Below the pieces are notes generated by a model. The model saw only the letters and a program-made list of their open reading frames with translations, was not told the DNA's origin and made no database searches. Positions 1 through 11,800 of a DNA stretch of 64,000 nucleotides are shown piece by piece (the stretch's first letter is position 1; every line of letters begins with the position of its first letter). The stretch covers positions 5,746,493 through 5,810,492 of the forward strand of contig NC_060115.1 of the NCBI RefSeq assembly GCF_021155765.1, read 5' to 3'. This DNA comes from Diprion similis. Its lineage: Eukaryota; Arthropoda; Insecta; Hymenoptera; Diprionidae. The translations under genes were made by a program, and so were the position numbers.

Positions 1-428
1 AGACACCGAATTTCAAACATCTATCTGCTATTCCGTTGATATTTGTCGCGGAAACGTAGGGGGTTTACGTATCTCACTGACGATGTGTCATCCGTGTTCA
101 AAAATACGACATTGGTATTTTTTAGTCTACCGGCGAAGCGCGGGTTTTAATAAGAACTTATTATATTCTTAGTGAATGAGGGTAGCTGACCTAGTGTTCG
201 GGGAATGTTATTTATACGAAGCTTCTGGTATAAATTGTACGGTTTCGCAATTTCGTGTCCTTCTCGGTTGATGATATAAACGTCGGATTCTCGTCCGACG
301 AAAGATATTATTCAAAATATATGAACAAAAATTTCACGGAAGCGATGTATGTAGGACAATGAATGTGAGACATTTGCGATAAATTCCACATTTAAAGAGA
401 AAACAACTAGAAACATATTTCAACTCAC
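1..428. other. Non-coding stretch, intron of eIF5B
   Basis: AT-rich sequence left of the last eIF5B exon in the window. The donor (minus-strand GTGAGT at 428-423) opens this intron. Translating the minus strand gives nothing that resembles the expected next part of eIF5B (domain III), so the following exons should lie outside the window. Nothing else is seen here. Confidence 0.7.
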
Positions 429-3400
429 CGGAATTTTACTGCTTCTTAGAAAATCTAAAAGAGCTTCCAGAGCTCCCAAGGTCGACGCCTGGACGTAGAC
501 GCCTCGTTCAGCGAGTTTTATGTGTCCTAAAGCACTGGTGAGTTCCCTGGCGGTTTCTTCTCGTAATAATTCAACTTCGTCTGGTTTTTGCGCAACTTGG
601 AGATTCAGACCTGAGCAGAAATTCGCGTGGAAATTAGTTTTTCGGAACGAACAAATCATTTTTTAATCTCAATCACACAGATTTATAGATAATTTTACCT
701 GCTATTGCTTTTTCTAGATCCTTGGCAGCTATTTTTACTCCCTGAGCTGCTTTTATTTCCCTGTATTCGATGTAGGCGTTCTAAAATAATGGAAACAACA
801 ATAGAGACAAGTAGTCTATCAAAAAGGAATTTCGAAATTTCCTGACTTTGTCAATTTCTTACCTTCACTCTGAGTTCTTTCAGAGGTTGCGGCATCAGTA
901 GAGACCTGATTTGAGTCACGATTGGTCCGTCTGTACCGGCGACTATCATAGTATCCCCCTCTCGCAACGTGCCGTTTACAAGAATGCAATCGATCGTTGT
1001 TCCGAGACCAGGGAGAGCCTTAACCTCGAGAACGGTTGCCTGCAGCTCTTCGCTGAACATCAGTCGCTTGGCCAGGGGCCCTTGACAGGCGTCGACCACT
1101 AGCCCAAGAAGATTACCCATTCCTTCACCTGTGAATATTGTGAAATAGTAAACGTTAATAAACAATTTATAAAACTAGTTTCCAATTATTGAGATATATA
1201 TTTCACTCATACGCGAACTTATTTAAACGACTCAAATCTTAAGTTCGTTATTACATATTACCCGTTACGGCACTGGTTGGTACTAAAGAGATATAACTCC
1301 GAGGATCTGGATTCTCGTAGAATAATGCTGCGTTTAAAGCCTGTTCTGCGAACTGGACGATCACCTCTTTCGCCCTCGTTTCAAATTCTCGTTGCGTATT
1401 GGGCGCCTGATTTTTTATAACGTCTTGCACGTCCTTTCGACTCATTGTTTGCCAATCGTATAATCTGATGATGAAAAAATTGCGTAATGTTAGGCAGAGA
1501 TTTCGTAGCGATTTGGAAAGTTTGATCGAATTGAATTGGAAGAATATGAGAATCCAGGAAATTTTCATTATTCAAATAACTTCTGATCAATGTATTGCTT
1601 ACCTGTCTATTTTATTGAGGGCAACAACAAAGGGGCACTTCTTTGCCTTGAGCAAATTAATACTTTCAATTGTTTGCGGTTCCAGTCCGTGCATTATATC
1701 AACGACCAAGATAGCAATATCGCAAAGTGATGATCCCCTGTTTCTCAAATTACTAAACGATTCGTGCCCAGGTGTGTCTATAATCAGGAGACCGGGAATC
1801 TTGAATTTTTTGTCCGCAAACTAAAATGCAGAAATTTTGTTAATGCCTTTTATTGGAACACTTTTCCGCAAGATAAAAATCAAATCTCTCATTAGCAATC
1901 TGTTAAAATTCATGGTACTGAAAAAAACTTACGCCTTTGACGTATCTAGTGGATTCCTGAATGGCTTCTATTGGTACGTTGGTTGCGCCAATTTGTTGAG
2001 TAATACCACCTGCCTCGCCGTCTTGAACATTTGTTCTCCTAAGTTTATCGAGAATTTTCGTTTTCCCGGTATCTACGTGCCCCAGTACGCATACCACAGC
2101 CGCCCGAAGGTTGTCTAAGGTCTTTTTCTTCTCTGCCTCAATTCTGCGAGATTGTATCCTGCTTCTGGCACGTTCTTTTTTACGTTCAGCATCGGTCTTT
2201 TTGTCGTCAGGTTCACTGTCATCATCAGATTCGGATTGTGTTTCAGATTCGCTACCACTAACAGTCTCAGATTCACTTTCAGACGATTCCTTCTTGCGCG
2301 CTGACTGCTGGGATTTGGAAATTTGTTGTGCCGTTGGTTTTTCCGGTTGCGACATTTCCTCAGATTGATCTTAAACAGCAGAAAATGAAATTAAAGAACC
2401 TGTAACGTGTCTGTGAAGTTGAGAATACGGAAAAATAAAATATGCGTAAAGCACCTTCTTCCTGCTCCTCTTCTGTAGATTCAGCATCCCAGGAGTCCTT
2501 AACCTCAGCTTCTTTTTTAGGCTCCTCTGGCAACTGCTGATCTACTATTTCCACTTGCACCTGATCTGGATTGTCGCCACTCTCTGATTTCTTTTCTTCA
2601 TCTTTCTCTTTTTCTTCTGTACTCAGCTGCTGCTTGACCTTGGTGGGTCTCACTCTAGTACCTAGTAATTGAATTTTGTTTAAATTAAGTACTCTACGTT
2701 CGGGGGGGTTCGAATATTCAAAAGCATTAGAATATTAACTCACCTGGCCGCGCTTTCTTCTCCCCAACATCTGGCAGATCTACACCTTTTGCTTTTAGAG
2801 CATCAATCATCGCCTGTGCTCTTGCTCTATCTAATTTTTGTTTATTTGTTAGAAGTTTTCCTTCTGCCTTCAACCGTTCTTTCCGTTGTTTCTCCTTCAG
2901 TTTCTTCTTCTCCTTCCTTTCTTGTTCCAACTGTAACTGTTCTAATCTAGCTTTCTCCCTCATCTCTTCTTCCCTAATTCTCTCTTCTTCTTCACGTTTC
3001 AGTTTTTCTTCATCCTCTTTGAGTTTTTTCAAAGCTTCTTGCATTGCAATAATTGTTTTCTTGCCCGGACCTTTCCCTTTGTCTGAAAACAAACATAATG
3101 TAAGCAGAAGTTAGAATAACAAGATGAACCAGTGAATGCATACAAAAAGAGATGAGTGATGTAAGCTTTGTAACTATTACAAAAACTTTGTTTTATTCAA
3201 TAATACCTTTGTCCTTTGGATCTTCTTTGGCACCTTTTTTCTTTTTCTTCTTATTATCATCTTCACCACCATCATCGTCACCTTCAACTTCACCAGTATC
3301 TTTTTCAGTATGCTCAACCTGTTCTTCAGTAGGTTTGGGTAACGTTTCATCCATTATTTTGTTTTCTTGTGACAAAATGACACCTTCGGATTTTTTACCA

Positions 3401-4857
3401 GCTTCCTGTAATGTGAAATAATTGATTGGTCGTACCGTTTCAACAAATCGAGCACTCTTGAATGCAATTTGCCATTACTCACCGCTTTTTTCTGTGCCAA
3501 CTTCTTTTGCCTTTCCCGTTCTTTCTTTTCCTTTTTTTTCTGAGCAGCTGTTTTCACGGTTCCACCTTCTCCTTCATTCTCATTAGGCTCATCTTCCTTA
3601 TTTTTATCTTTTTCTTCCATATCTTTCTTTGATATATTCGTTGTCTGAAGTTTTTCTGTTACAGTTTCTACAATTGTTGGCTCTTTCTTTTGTCCAGAAT
3701 ATTCAAGCTCTAATTCAGCCAGCACTTTCTCAATGTCTTCTTCGCTGTCATTGCGTTTCTTTTTACCTATAAAATATCGAAATGATCTAGACTGCTCAAA
3801 TAAATTGTAAAACTAAAGCTTCATTAAGAGACCTTATTGAACAATTGAGAATATACCTTTCTTTCCTTTTTTTCCTTGAGGCTCTTGTTTCTTTTGTTGT
3901 TGTTGGGGTTTAGTATTCTTCACGCTAACAGCTTCCTCAGAATCATCGTCACTCAGCTGTATATCCTCATCGTCGTCATCGTCATCATCATCATCACCTT
4001 CCATTTGCAGAAGAGCAAAGCCAGCTTTGGCTGAAACTAGAGTAAAAAATGAAGTTGCAATCAGCCTTTGGGTACAAACCAAGTCTGGGATTTTTAAATT
4101 AATTGGGTGCCTTGCCTTTTGCCTTTGCTTTAGCCACAACTTTTGGCTTTTCCGTTTCAAAATCATCATCTGAATCCTGTGCTTTCTTTCCTTTTTTAGA
4201 TTTTCCTTTCGCCTTAGGTTTTTCGTCTTCTGACTCATCGGTAGACTCGTCCTTCTTCTTTTCATTGGACTTTTCAGAACTTGCGTCAGTTCCCTGTTTT
4301 TTTTTCTTGTCTTTTCCTTTGACCTTCGCTTTTACAGGCTCTTCAACAGTTTGATCTTCTACGTCGACATCACTGTCCCTGCAAATTCAGAGAAGGAATA
4401 ATACCACTGCAACTTAGAACATAACAAACTGTGCCAGTGGATGAATGTTTGGAGCGTAAATAGTGAGAAAGAAATAGAATAAATTATAAAATTGAATTTC
4501 ATTTAATTTCTCAGAGAGTGTCAACTGCTAGTTAAGGTTTTCAAAGGAATTAGAAATCCGGTGTTCTTTGCAAAGAAATAAATAGGTTTGAGTAGCTGTT
4601 AGCGTCCAACATAACCTATGCAAAGAAGTTAACATATGTTTCTTGATTGGTTGGTAAAAGTTTGACCATTAGATATAGGAATAATTTATGACAAGACAAA
4701 TCATTTCTCACATTCTGTGATATTAGAAATTAAATAATAAAAGAGAAAGATCTAAGTGGTCGACCTTCAAGGCAGAAGAAATGCTGCAATCTGTCTGAAA
4801 ATAAACTCACATCTCCTCCTCCTTGCCAGCTCGTTTTCCTTTCTTTGCTTTACCCAT
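429..4857 (-). CDS. eIF5B: Eukaryotic translation initiation factor 5B (partial, N-terminal 969 residues)
   Basis: This GTPase of the IF2/eIF5B family promotes joining of the 60S subunit to the initiation complex in the cytoplasm. The 13 exons, in transcript order, are 4811-4857, 4116-4378, 3857-4036 (or to 4030), 3483-3766, 3207-3405, 2744-3082, 2455-2661, 1933-2369, 1603-1820, 1262-1464, 863-1128, 699-780 and 429-610. The phases agree throughout and give 969 codons. The N-terminal half is Lys/Glu/Asp-rich and disordered, with a run of nine Asp and a charged helix ([14 protein letters not shown]), as is usual for eukaryotic eIF5B. The G domain begins near residue 603 with GHVDTGKT, followed by GGITQQIG (switch I), DTPGHE (G3), NKID (G4) and an SAVTG-type G5. 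Domain II follows ([19 protein letters not shown], then EGDTMIV), and the window ends in the linker after [18 protein letters not shown]. Domains III and IV lie off the left edge. The start ATG (4857) is the first in [15 protein letters not shown]. Intron 2 appears to be GC-AG. Confidence 0.96.
4031..4115 (-). other. Probable GC-AG intron of eIF5B with tandem acceptors
   Basis: The flanking exons can be joined in frame only by a phase-1 junction, and no GT donor lies before the in-frame TAA at 4101-4099. The best site is AAAAG|GCAAGG at 4116/4115, a close match to the GC-donor consensus AG|GCAAGT. The acceptor is either TAG at 4039-4037 or CAG at 4033-4031, six bases apart, so the product differs by two residues. 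A second GC site at 4122/4121 is also in phase but matches less well. Confidence 0.65.
4379..4810 (-). other. Intron 1 of eIF5B
   Basis: A 432-bp AT-rich intron with a GTGAGT donor at 4810 and a TTTGCAG acceptor at 4379-4380. No repeat or ORF of note was seen. Confidence 0.8.
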
Positions 4858-5494
4858 CCTGATCTCGTTCACACTGTTTGATAATCTTCTTACGCTGGCT
4901 GATATATCTGACCGAATCCACGGGTTTTTGCAACATGAAAATAAAAATTTCCTTCAGTGAAAAACGGTACGGGCACCGGTTTTCTCTTTGGAGACGAACG
5001 TGACCGCAATTCACAGTTATGAAGTTGACCGATTTTCGACCACATGGGCAGCTCGTCGATCGTGCTATCGCACCTATCGCACAACAATATCGTTGAAGCC
5101 AACTTCAGATGGCTGTGATCGGTGCGTATGGCGCGATTTTTGAACTTCAAATGATTAGGAAAGTATCATATAAAGCGTTTTAAAAGTAAGTTTGATACTT
5201 TCACAACCCATGTTTGCTATATTCGAAAAATTTTCCGTGCCGCATCAATGCGATTGATCAAAGAATGGCAGAGGAAAGAGAATGATTATATGCCGCTGTC
5301 AAACGAAACTAGGTCATTCATTTACTACTTGTTCTGAAGAAACCTTCAGTAATCCACGCATTGTCATTGCACAATAGTTTGATTTATCGAATTCCCTTTA
5401 CCGATAAAAATAGCATTATAATGGTTTTCAGATGTTGGTCATTTTCAATTTTTAACAAAAGTATTAGTATTTTTATATTACAATGCGATAGAAC
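4858..5494. other. Intergenic region with the eIF5B promoter and 5' leader
   Basis: This stretch separates the eIF5B start from the stop codon of the next minus-strand gene. It must hold the eIF5B 5' leader and promoter and the 3' UTR of the upstream Ig gene. No clear TATA box or canonical poly(A) signal could be assigned. A short open frame at 4890-5150 (minus) has no recognisable content. Confidence 0.6.
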
Positions 5495-8400
5495 TTATGC
5501 CCGTCCACTGCGAGGTGCCACGTCTACTAAACTGATGCCAGAATTCGTCGAACTAGAACTTCTTCTGGATTCGTCTGTAGATACAGAAATTACTTCCAGT
5601 CTACTGGTATTGTCCTGTAACATAATATAGGCCATCCTGTAAAGTTTGCATGTCAAACTTGCTGATATAGAAATAAAAGTCTCATTAAAATTCTTATTAT
5701 ATACCTCGTAAATTTTTTTATTTTTACACATCGTTAAGAAAGTCAAGTTACCTGCAATTTTCTGGCCTTGATCCATTTCACCGTGTACATAGATCCTGCT
5801 GCGAGAACTCCTGCCAAGATTATTACTCCAGATACTATACCGGCAGTTGCACTAGCAGTTAGCTTTTCTATAGTTACAAAAAAAAGTATTATGGATTAAC
5901 GCATTTTTTTTAAAACAGCTTTTTTCGTATTTACTAATGATTAAAAGAAAAAACCATATTCGACTGAAAAGATGACGTTTCCTAAAACTAATATTTACAA
6001 GCATCACTAAATATAGGACATGCACCTTCTCCAGCTCCGTTTTGTGCGGATGATTCTGTACTTGCTACGACAATATTATCAAATGCTTCGCTATTGTTTA
6101 TCGCGACTTCTAGACGAGCAGCACAAGTCCAAGTGCCCAAGTGCTTAGGTAGTATCCTGTCGACTTTCAATCCACAGCCACCTAATCGCAATCCATCGCC
6201 ATAAAATGAATAATGTGCGTTTCCAAGTAACAATGGGCTGTAATAATGCACAGATATAATTACATCACTCGCATGCTTGTTACAAATCGTGTCACGCTTT
6301 TTTGATAATTTATTATTTCTTACTTATTTTCAGATATTTCATCACTTATATGAATGCCGGTACCGTCAGGCATAAGGAATCGACAATAACTGATGGAAAC
6401 TTTTTCAGGAACAGTCCTGCATTCTAAGGTCAAAGTTCGTTGATTTTTAGTACTGATGTGGCGATACTTTGCTGCCAGAGGTGTCTCTGAAATTTAAACA
6501 TTGAAATAACGGAAGTTCTGATGACTCTATCGAAATCCATAATATTCAAATTCTTTTAATTAATCTTACCTGCAACCTTAACATCAATGGTAGATACCAG
6601 TTCAAACCCAGGTGTATTGGGACCCATGTGACATGTCCACTGACCGTCATGTTTAACTTCTGCAGTTTTTATCTCCATACCACATTGCCCTTTCCCAAAT
6701 CCGTTACCAATATACCTGTGATAAAAAGTTCCGTTCAAGTTAAAACACATACATTTTTTTGAATACCAAAAGCAAACATCAGAATGGTATGGATTAATCA
6801 TACTTGTATGGAAGGTCTTCTTGCTGCAGTGATTGGGTCGGTGTGAAAATTTCGCCATCTGGTCCGCGGAACCAGCAGTAACTTATCGGGACATTAGCTT
6901 CACATCTGAGCTGTAATTTGCCATGTAAGTAAGTAGCTGTTGCTTCTGTTGGCAAGGCTTCGCCTAAAAACAGTTTTGTTCTACTGATATTTGTATTTAC
7001 ATTTTAGTGTATCACATCCGATTCTTCAATCTACCTCTAATAGTTGGAGCACGATTAGTACCACTGGTTATCTGAACGTAGGTACCAAATGGTACTTCAT
7101 CTTTAACACCAACGGAGCACTGCCATTGTCCATAATCCTCTTGCGTGGGCATTTCAATTGTTATACCACACTCGCCCTTCTTGAGTCCTGCTCCATAGTA
7201 TCCGTATCTTCCGCTGTGTAAGCCCTCACTCAATTGATAGCCTGTCTGAAAGTTACTTTCATAAACCCTTGGGAATCAGTATTCAACAGCTAAAATATCA
7301 CATACTTCCAAAATTAATAGCAACCGAACGAAGCAAGTCGTATAATGTTCATTCGTTTTTGTGGTGAAATTGTACATATTCTGGTAAACCTTGATAAATA
7401 CCTGTGTGCTATCAGGTCGTACAAATCTACAAAATTCCAATTCCTTCTCACTATCCCTAAGGTTGCAGTAAGCATTTATGGTATTGGAATCATGGTGTAT
7501 TACATATCCAACTGCAAGCTGGTCTTCTGCAGGGTATACCATAGTGTTAGCAGATTTTTCAATAAAAAGACGCTAGTTAACAAATGTGCATGTTCCATGA
7601 CTTACGGTAAACATTTAATTCCACCTTAGCAGGTATTTCCTGCAATTGACCAACCACTCCTGTTGTTGCCGTCCAGTTACCCCGAACAGCAGCTGTAGGC
7701 TGCTGTAGTTCAACTTTACACTCCCCACCTACGAGTAGAGTCTCTTCAGAATGAGGTTGGTCAACCTGTACCCACAGTCAGATCCATAAAAGCCCGTTTC
7801 AAATTAAAATCAAAAATCTTTACTTCATCTGGAAGAAGTAATATGCCTTACCGAGCAATATTTGGTGTTTTCTTTAAGCATCAGAGTGTATTCTAAGCCA
7901 CTTTCGATATCATAACTTTTTTCTGACTCGCTCACTTTATCTGAAATTAATTACACAACAACACTCAGTTCTTTCTATTCTGGTTATTACAATGGATTAC
8001 TTTTCATCACTACTTGGTTCAGCTAATTCTAACTTACCCAAGACCTCGATGAACGTTGCATCTACAAGCGTATGACTAGCATTTTTTGCAGTAAGTCTCC
8101 ATCTTCCTGTGTCCTCTTTCGTCACACTTCGGGCTCTAACGCCACATTCCCCATTCTCCGTCCAGTAGTTTATTCTGTTCGAACTGTCAGATTCCCCGCT
8201 CTCGAGATTGAAGCTTGTTAATAATGGTGTCTTTACATAGCATGATACGGTGTTAGGTAATGCAGTTGTCAGGCGAAGCTGAAGATCTTCTCCCTCTCGA
8301 ATTTTCAAATCCAGTGGTAAGATACGCCTTAGATCTGATGCTAATATAATTTATGCTTAAAGTTAGTGATTGCAACACGTAATGTATTTGATCTATGAAT

Positions 8401-8619
8401 GAAAATTAGTATGACCGCAGATAAAATTGTACAATCGGTATTTATGTGTCAATATATATTCTATCTGTCATGTAAGTCTGATACGTCAAGCAAAATTCAT
8501 ATTTTACAATTGCTGATACCTAAATATACGTAATTACCTATCACAGAAGCAAAAACGGCGAATCCAAGACTTAGCGCTAGGTAGTTTTTAGAAACCATTG
8601 CAGTTGCTGGAAGTGCCAT
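5495..8619 (-). CDS. Type I membrane protein with five Ig-like domains (uncharacterised)
   Basis: Twelve exons: 8538-8619, 8038-8334, 7852-7940, 7606-7765, 7402-7526, 7035-7245, 6804-6963, 6570-6715, 6324-6486, 6026-6237, 5752-5867 and 5495-5614. They give 626 residues with consistent phases. Residues 1-27 form a signal peptide (hydrophobic core LALSLGFAVFASVI). Five Ig-like domains follow at about 28-126, 127-209, 210-321, 322-423 and 424-548, separated by phase-1 introns as is typical of shuffled Ig modules. A transmembrane helix (AGIVSGVIILAGVLAAG) is followed by KARK and a Ser-rich tail. Domains 3-5 have four Cys each: strand B (L.C), strand C (YCRF or YCWF), strand E (G.CG) and strand F (W.C). 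Domains 1-2 lack the B and F cysteines. The donor of exon 10 (GTGCAT) is weak. I recognise no named family. The likely role is a cell-surface receptor or adhesion protein (inference). The tandem neighbour at 8877-12823 is probably its paralogue. Confidence 0.82.
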
Positions 8620-8876
8620 TACCAACGCAATGCTGAGTACAAATGTAGCAATTAATTACTTCGCTACCATACCCAACTTTTAATCTATACAATGTTCTAT
8701 ACTTATCAGTTACAAAAGAACAATTTATCAAAAGAACAGACATGCCAACCTCATCCTAGCTTCTAAACGTGAAATAATCTTATGATATACAGGGTAAATC
8801 ACTTTTATTTCATTGAGAACGAGGCGAAAATCACACAGGTTTGAAAACTAATCAAAATCCAGGTGAGTAAACGGGC
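8620..8876. other. Spacer between the tandem Ig genes, with poly(A) signal
   Basis: This 257-bp gap between the stop of the upstream Ig gene and the start of the downstream one must hold both a 3' UTR and a promoter. A minus-strand AATAAA lies at 8809-8804, 68 bases past the stop of the upstream gene, and fits its poly(A) signal. Confidence 0.6.
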
Positions 8877-11800
8877 TCAGAAAAAAAAAGTCTTGAATAT
8901 AGTAGTTCCTAGCAGAAGTAAGCTGAATCCAATTTTCGATGCTAAAAGAAAGAAAATATCATTAGCTTCAAACAGATGCTCAAGGAACTTGGATATATAT
9001 CGATACATTAGCTTTTTATCGCATAGAAGAACGTTTACCTGAACTCAGGCTGAATGTATCGGAGAGTTCAGAACTGTAAGATTGTAGTCGTCCAGCACAA
9101 ACCCATGTTCCTATATCAACATCTTCAACTTCAGAGATAGCAAGGCCACATGTTCCTTGGCCTGGAGTTCCAGTCAGGCTGAAATAATAAACCAATGTAA
9201 TCATATGTATTTTACTGCAAAAACAGAGGTGTGTGCTTTTTTGAAAACAGTGTATACTTTGCTGTATAAATTAGGTACACAGATAATAATTGATCCCTTT
9301 TTAAAACGTGAGAATTGATAAATAAGTATTAAAAGATTTACTCCACAACGCCTACTACAGACGTACAAGTAGATAAGAACACGTGAGGTCAATGCAGACA
9401 TCCCATTACTGTGATGATACTGTTAATGTAAATGTATCACTTACATTCAAGCTAAGCTAGATAAGATTAAAATTCACTTTCTGAAGATTATTCGTCTAAT
9501 GAATTTTTTTTAATTTCAGACTCACCTATATCTAGAATCACTATCGGCATACAGAGCATTGATACCAACACCGTCAGGCCTGATAAAACGACAGTAGGAC
9601 AATGCTTTTGTGGTATTCAAGACAGTACACGTAACAACTGCATTACCATCACTTTCCTCAACAGATGTAGCTGTCAGAGCGCTTGCTGCAAGGTTTTAAA
9701 TGTAGCATATTATTATTTAAATTCAAACGGAAGGTGAAGATCTGCAAATAATATTTTGCAGTGATTAGCGAAGTAACATTACTAATAAAAGTTTCTTCAC
9801 ACTAGACAGCTAGTGTATAATTGAGACACTTACATGTTATCTTAACGGTGATATCGACACTGACATCTGTCGCTTGCCCAGTAATACCCATGTTACATGT
9901 CCAAGTCCCAGTATCATTATATGTTGAATATGTAAAAGTGATTGCACATGAACCAAGGGACAAGCCATCTCCAGAATAAACCCATAACCCATTATCAGAT
10001 GCATTAGGGACAGCTGCATAATAAGAACCATTTGGATGTTTGAACCAGCAATAGTTCAGACTTGTCATAGCACTACATGTCAATGTTAAAGACTCGTTGT
10101 AAACACTGTATGTCGTGTATGACTCCGAAACCGAGATTGATGTAGTCGAAGAGCTTGAGGCTAAAAATAAATGGGAAAATTCTTGTTACAGCATACAATG
10201 ATTTTTTGCGCTCTCTATAAAATGTGTAGTTATTGTTTCATGAACAAGTAATAATTATTCAGAAAGATCTAAATGTCAAAGGAGGTAGTGCATACATTTT
10301 CGAAAGATTGAATTCATTCTAAAAATGAGTTCAGCCATTATCTATGTATTGAAAATGTTGCCAAAAAGATTATCAGTATCAATACGTGATCGTACATCGA
10401 GTGATATCATCTTCAGTTTCAGCTGTTGTAACTGAAATATATCCTATCCTTAAGTCACTTGCGGTGCCGGTATAACATGTCCAAGTTCCGTAATCATCGC
10501 TGGATAACTCCAAGATAGTCAAACCACACGTGTACAACCCGTCAGGATCATAATAAGGTGCATATTTTTCATTGCCTACACCAATTACCATAGAGACACC
10601 CGTACCGTTTGGGGATACAAATCGACAGACCTGAAATAGAACATTTCAAATATTACAAGGTCCTTTTCTAGTGCTAAAAACAGGAAGTACTTTAGGCGAA
10701 TGAAGTTTGATTGCTTTTTACCTCGCTTTCCACTCCATCAACTCTGCAATACAGATCAATTGCTCCACTGATAACTTCATTCTCAGAAGATGCAGTATAG
10801 ATGTACGAGGTTGCTATATAAAAATTCATTAGTCAATTAATTTTTATCGATACTTTTGAGCTTCAAGTTATACAAGATTTTCTAAGGCATTACCCGCAAC
10901 ATCTAAGTCAATCTTTTCCGTTATCTCAGTAGCAAACCCCTTTAAGCCAGTAGAAGCTATCCAAGTTCCATTATGTTGAGTGGTAACTAGCGATAGATTG
11001 AAACTGCAACGTCCAGCCACTACTTGTTCGATTTCTCCCTAAATAACATTACGAATGTTGTTTAGTTTCTGTTATTTGCAACTACAATTAGAGGTCACTC
11101 AGACAATGTATGAAACATCGATATAGTAGTAACCTTTTCTATAATAGACTGGTCAATGAACTTAAGTTAGTTATTTCACACACATTATGTTTGCTTGCAA
11201 GTTATAGTTTCTTACTTGAGGATTTGTTAACTGGCAATAACTAGCATTCGTGTGACCAATATAATCGGTCAAGCTTTGACCTATAACTGAAGTAACAACC
11301 GACGAAGTACTAGTCACAGTTGAGGGATCTGAAAAACATTTTTAAATAATTAGGTTGCTGTAATTCTCTCCTGAATCTGAAAATCTCTGGTCATCTAATT
11401 TTAATTTCAACAAAATGTCTCTAATTACCTTGCAGCTTTAACAAAGTTCTGTTGTAATAATGATGGGTGGAATTTACAGCTGCTGTCAACTTCCAGTATC
11501 CTGCGCTGCTGACATCCGAAATCTCTACGCCACACCACGCTGTAAAAATTCATTATAATAAAACTTCAGTGCGATGCTGATTGTGAGTTTAAATTGAAGA
11601 AAATGTTCTATTTTCAGACACAATATACTTACAGTCTGAGCTAGGACTCCATTGTGTAATAGTGCTGCTAACTGTGGCACCATATTTAACTTCTACTTCC
11701 TCACTCCCGGGGGGAGTTACATAACAACTTTCAACAGTTTTTTCAATGTTCGGAAGAAATATATACACTGATCCAGTGGCAATAAGATTAATTGTACTTG

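Noticed and set aside
4890..5150. 86-codon minus-strand ORF upstream of eIF5B
   Set aside because: It lies in the promoter or leader interval and has no recognisable motif or splice partner.
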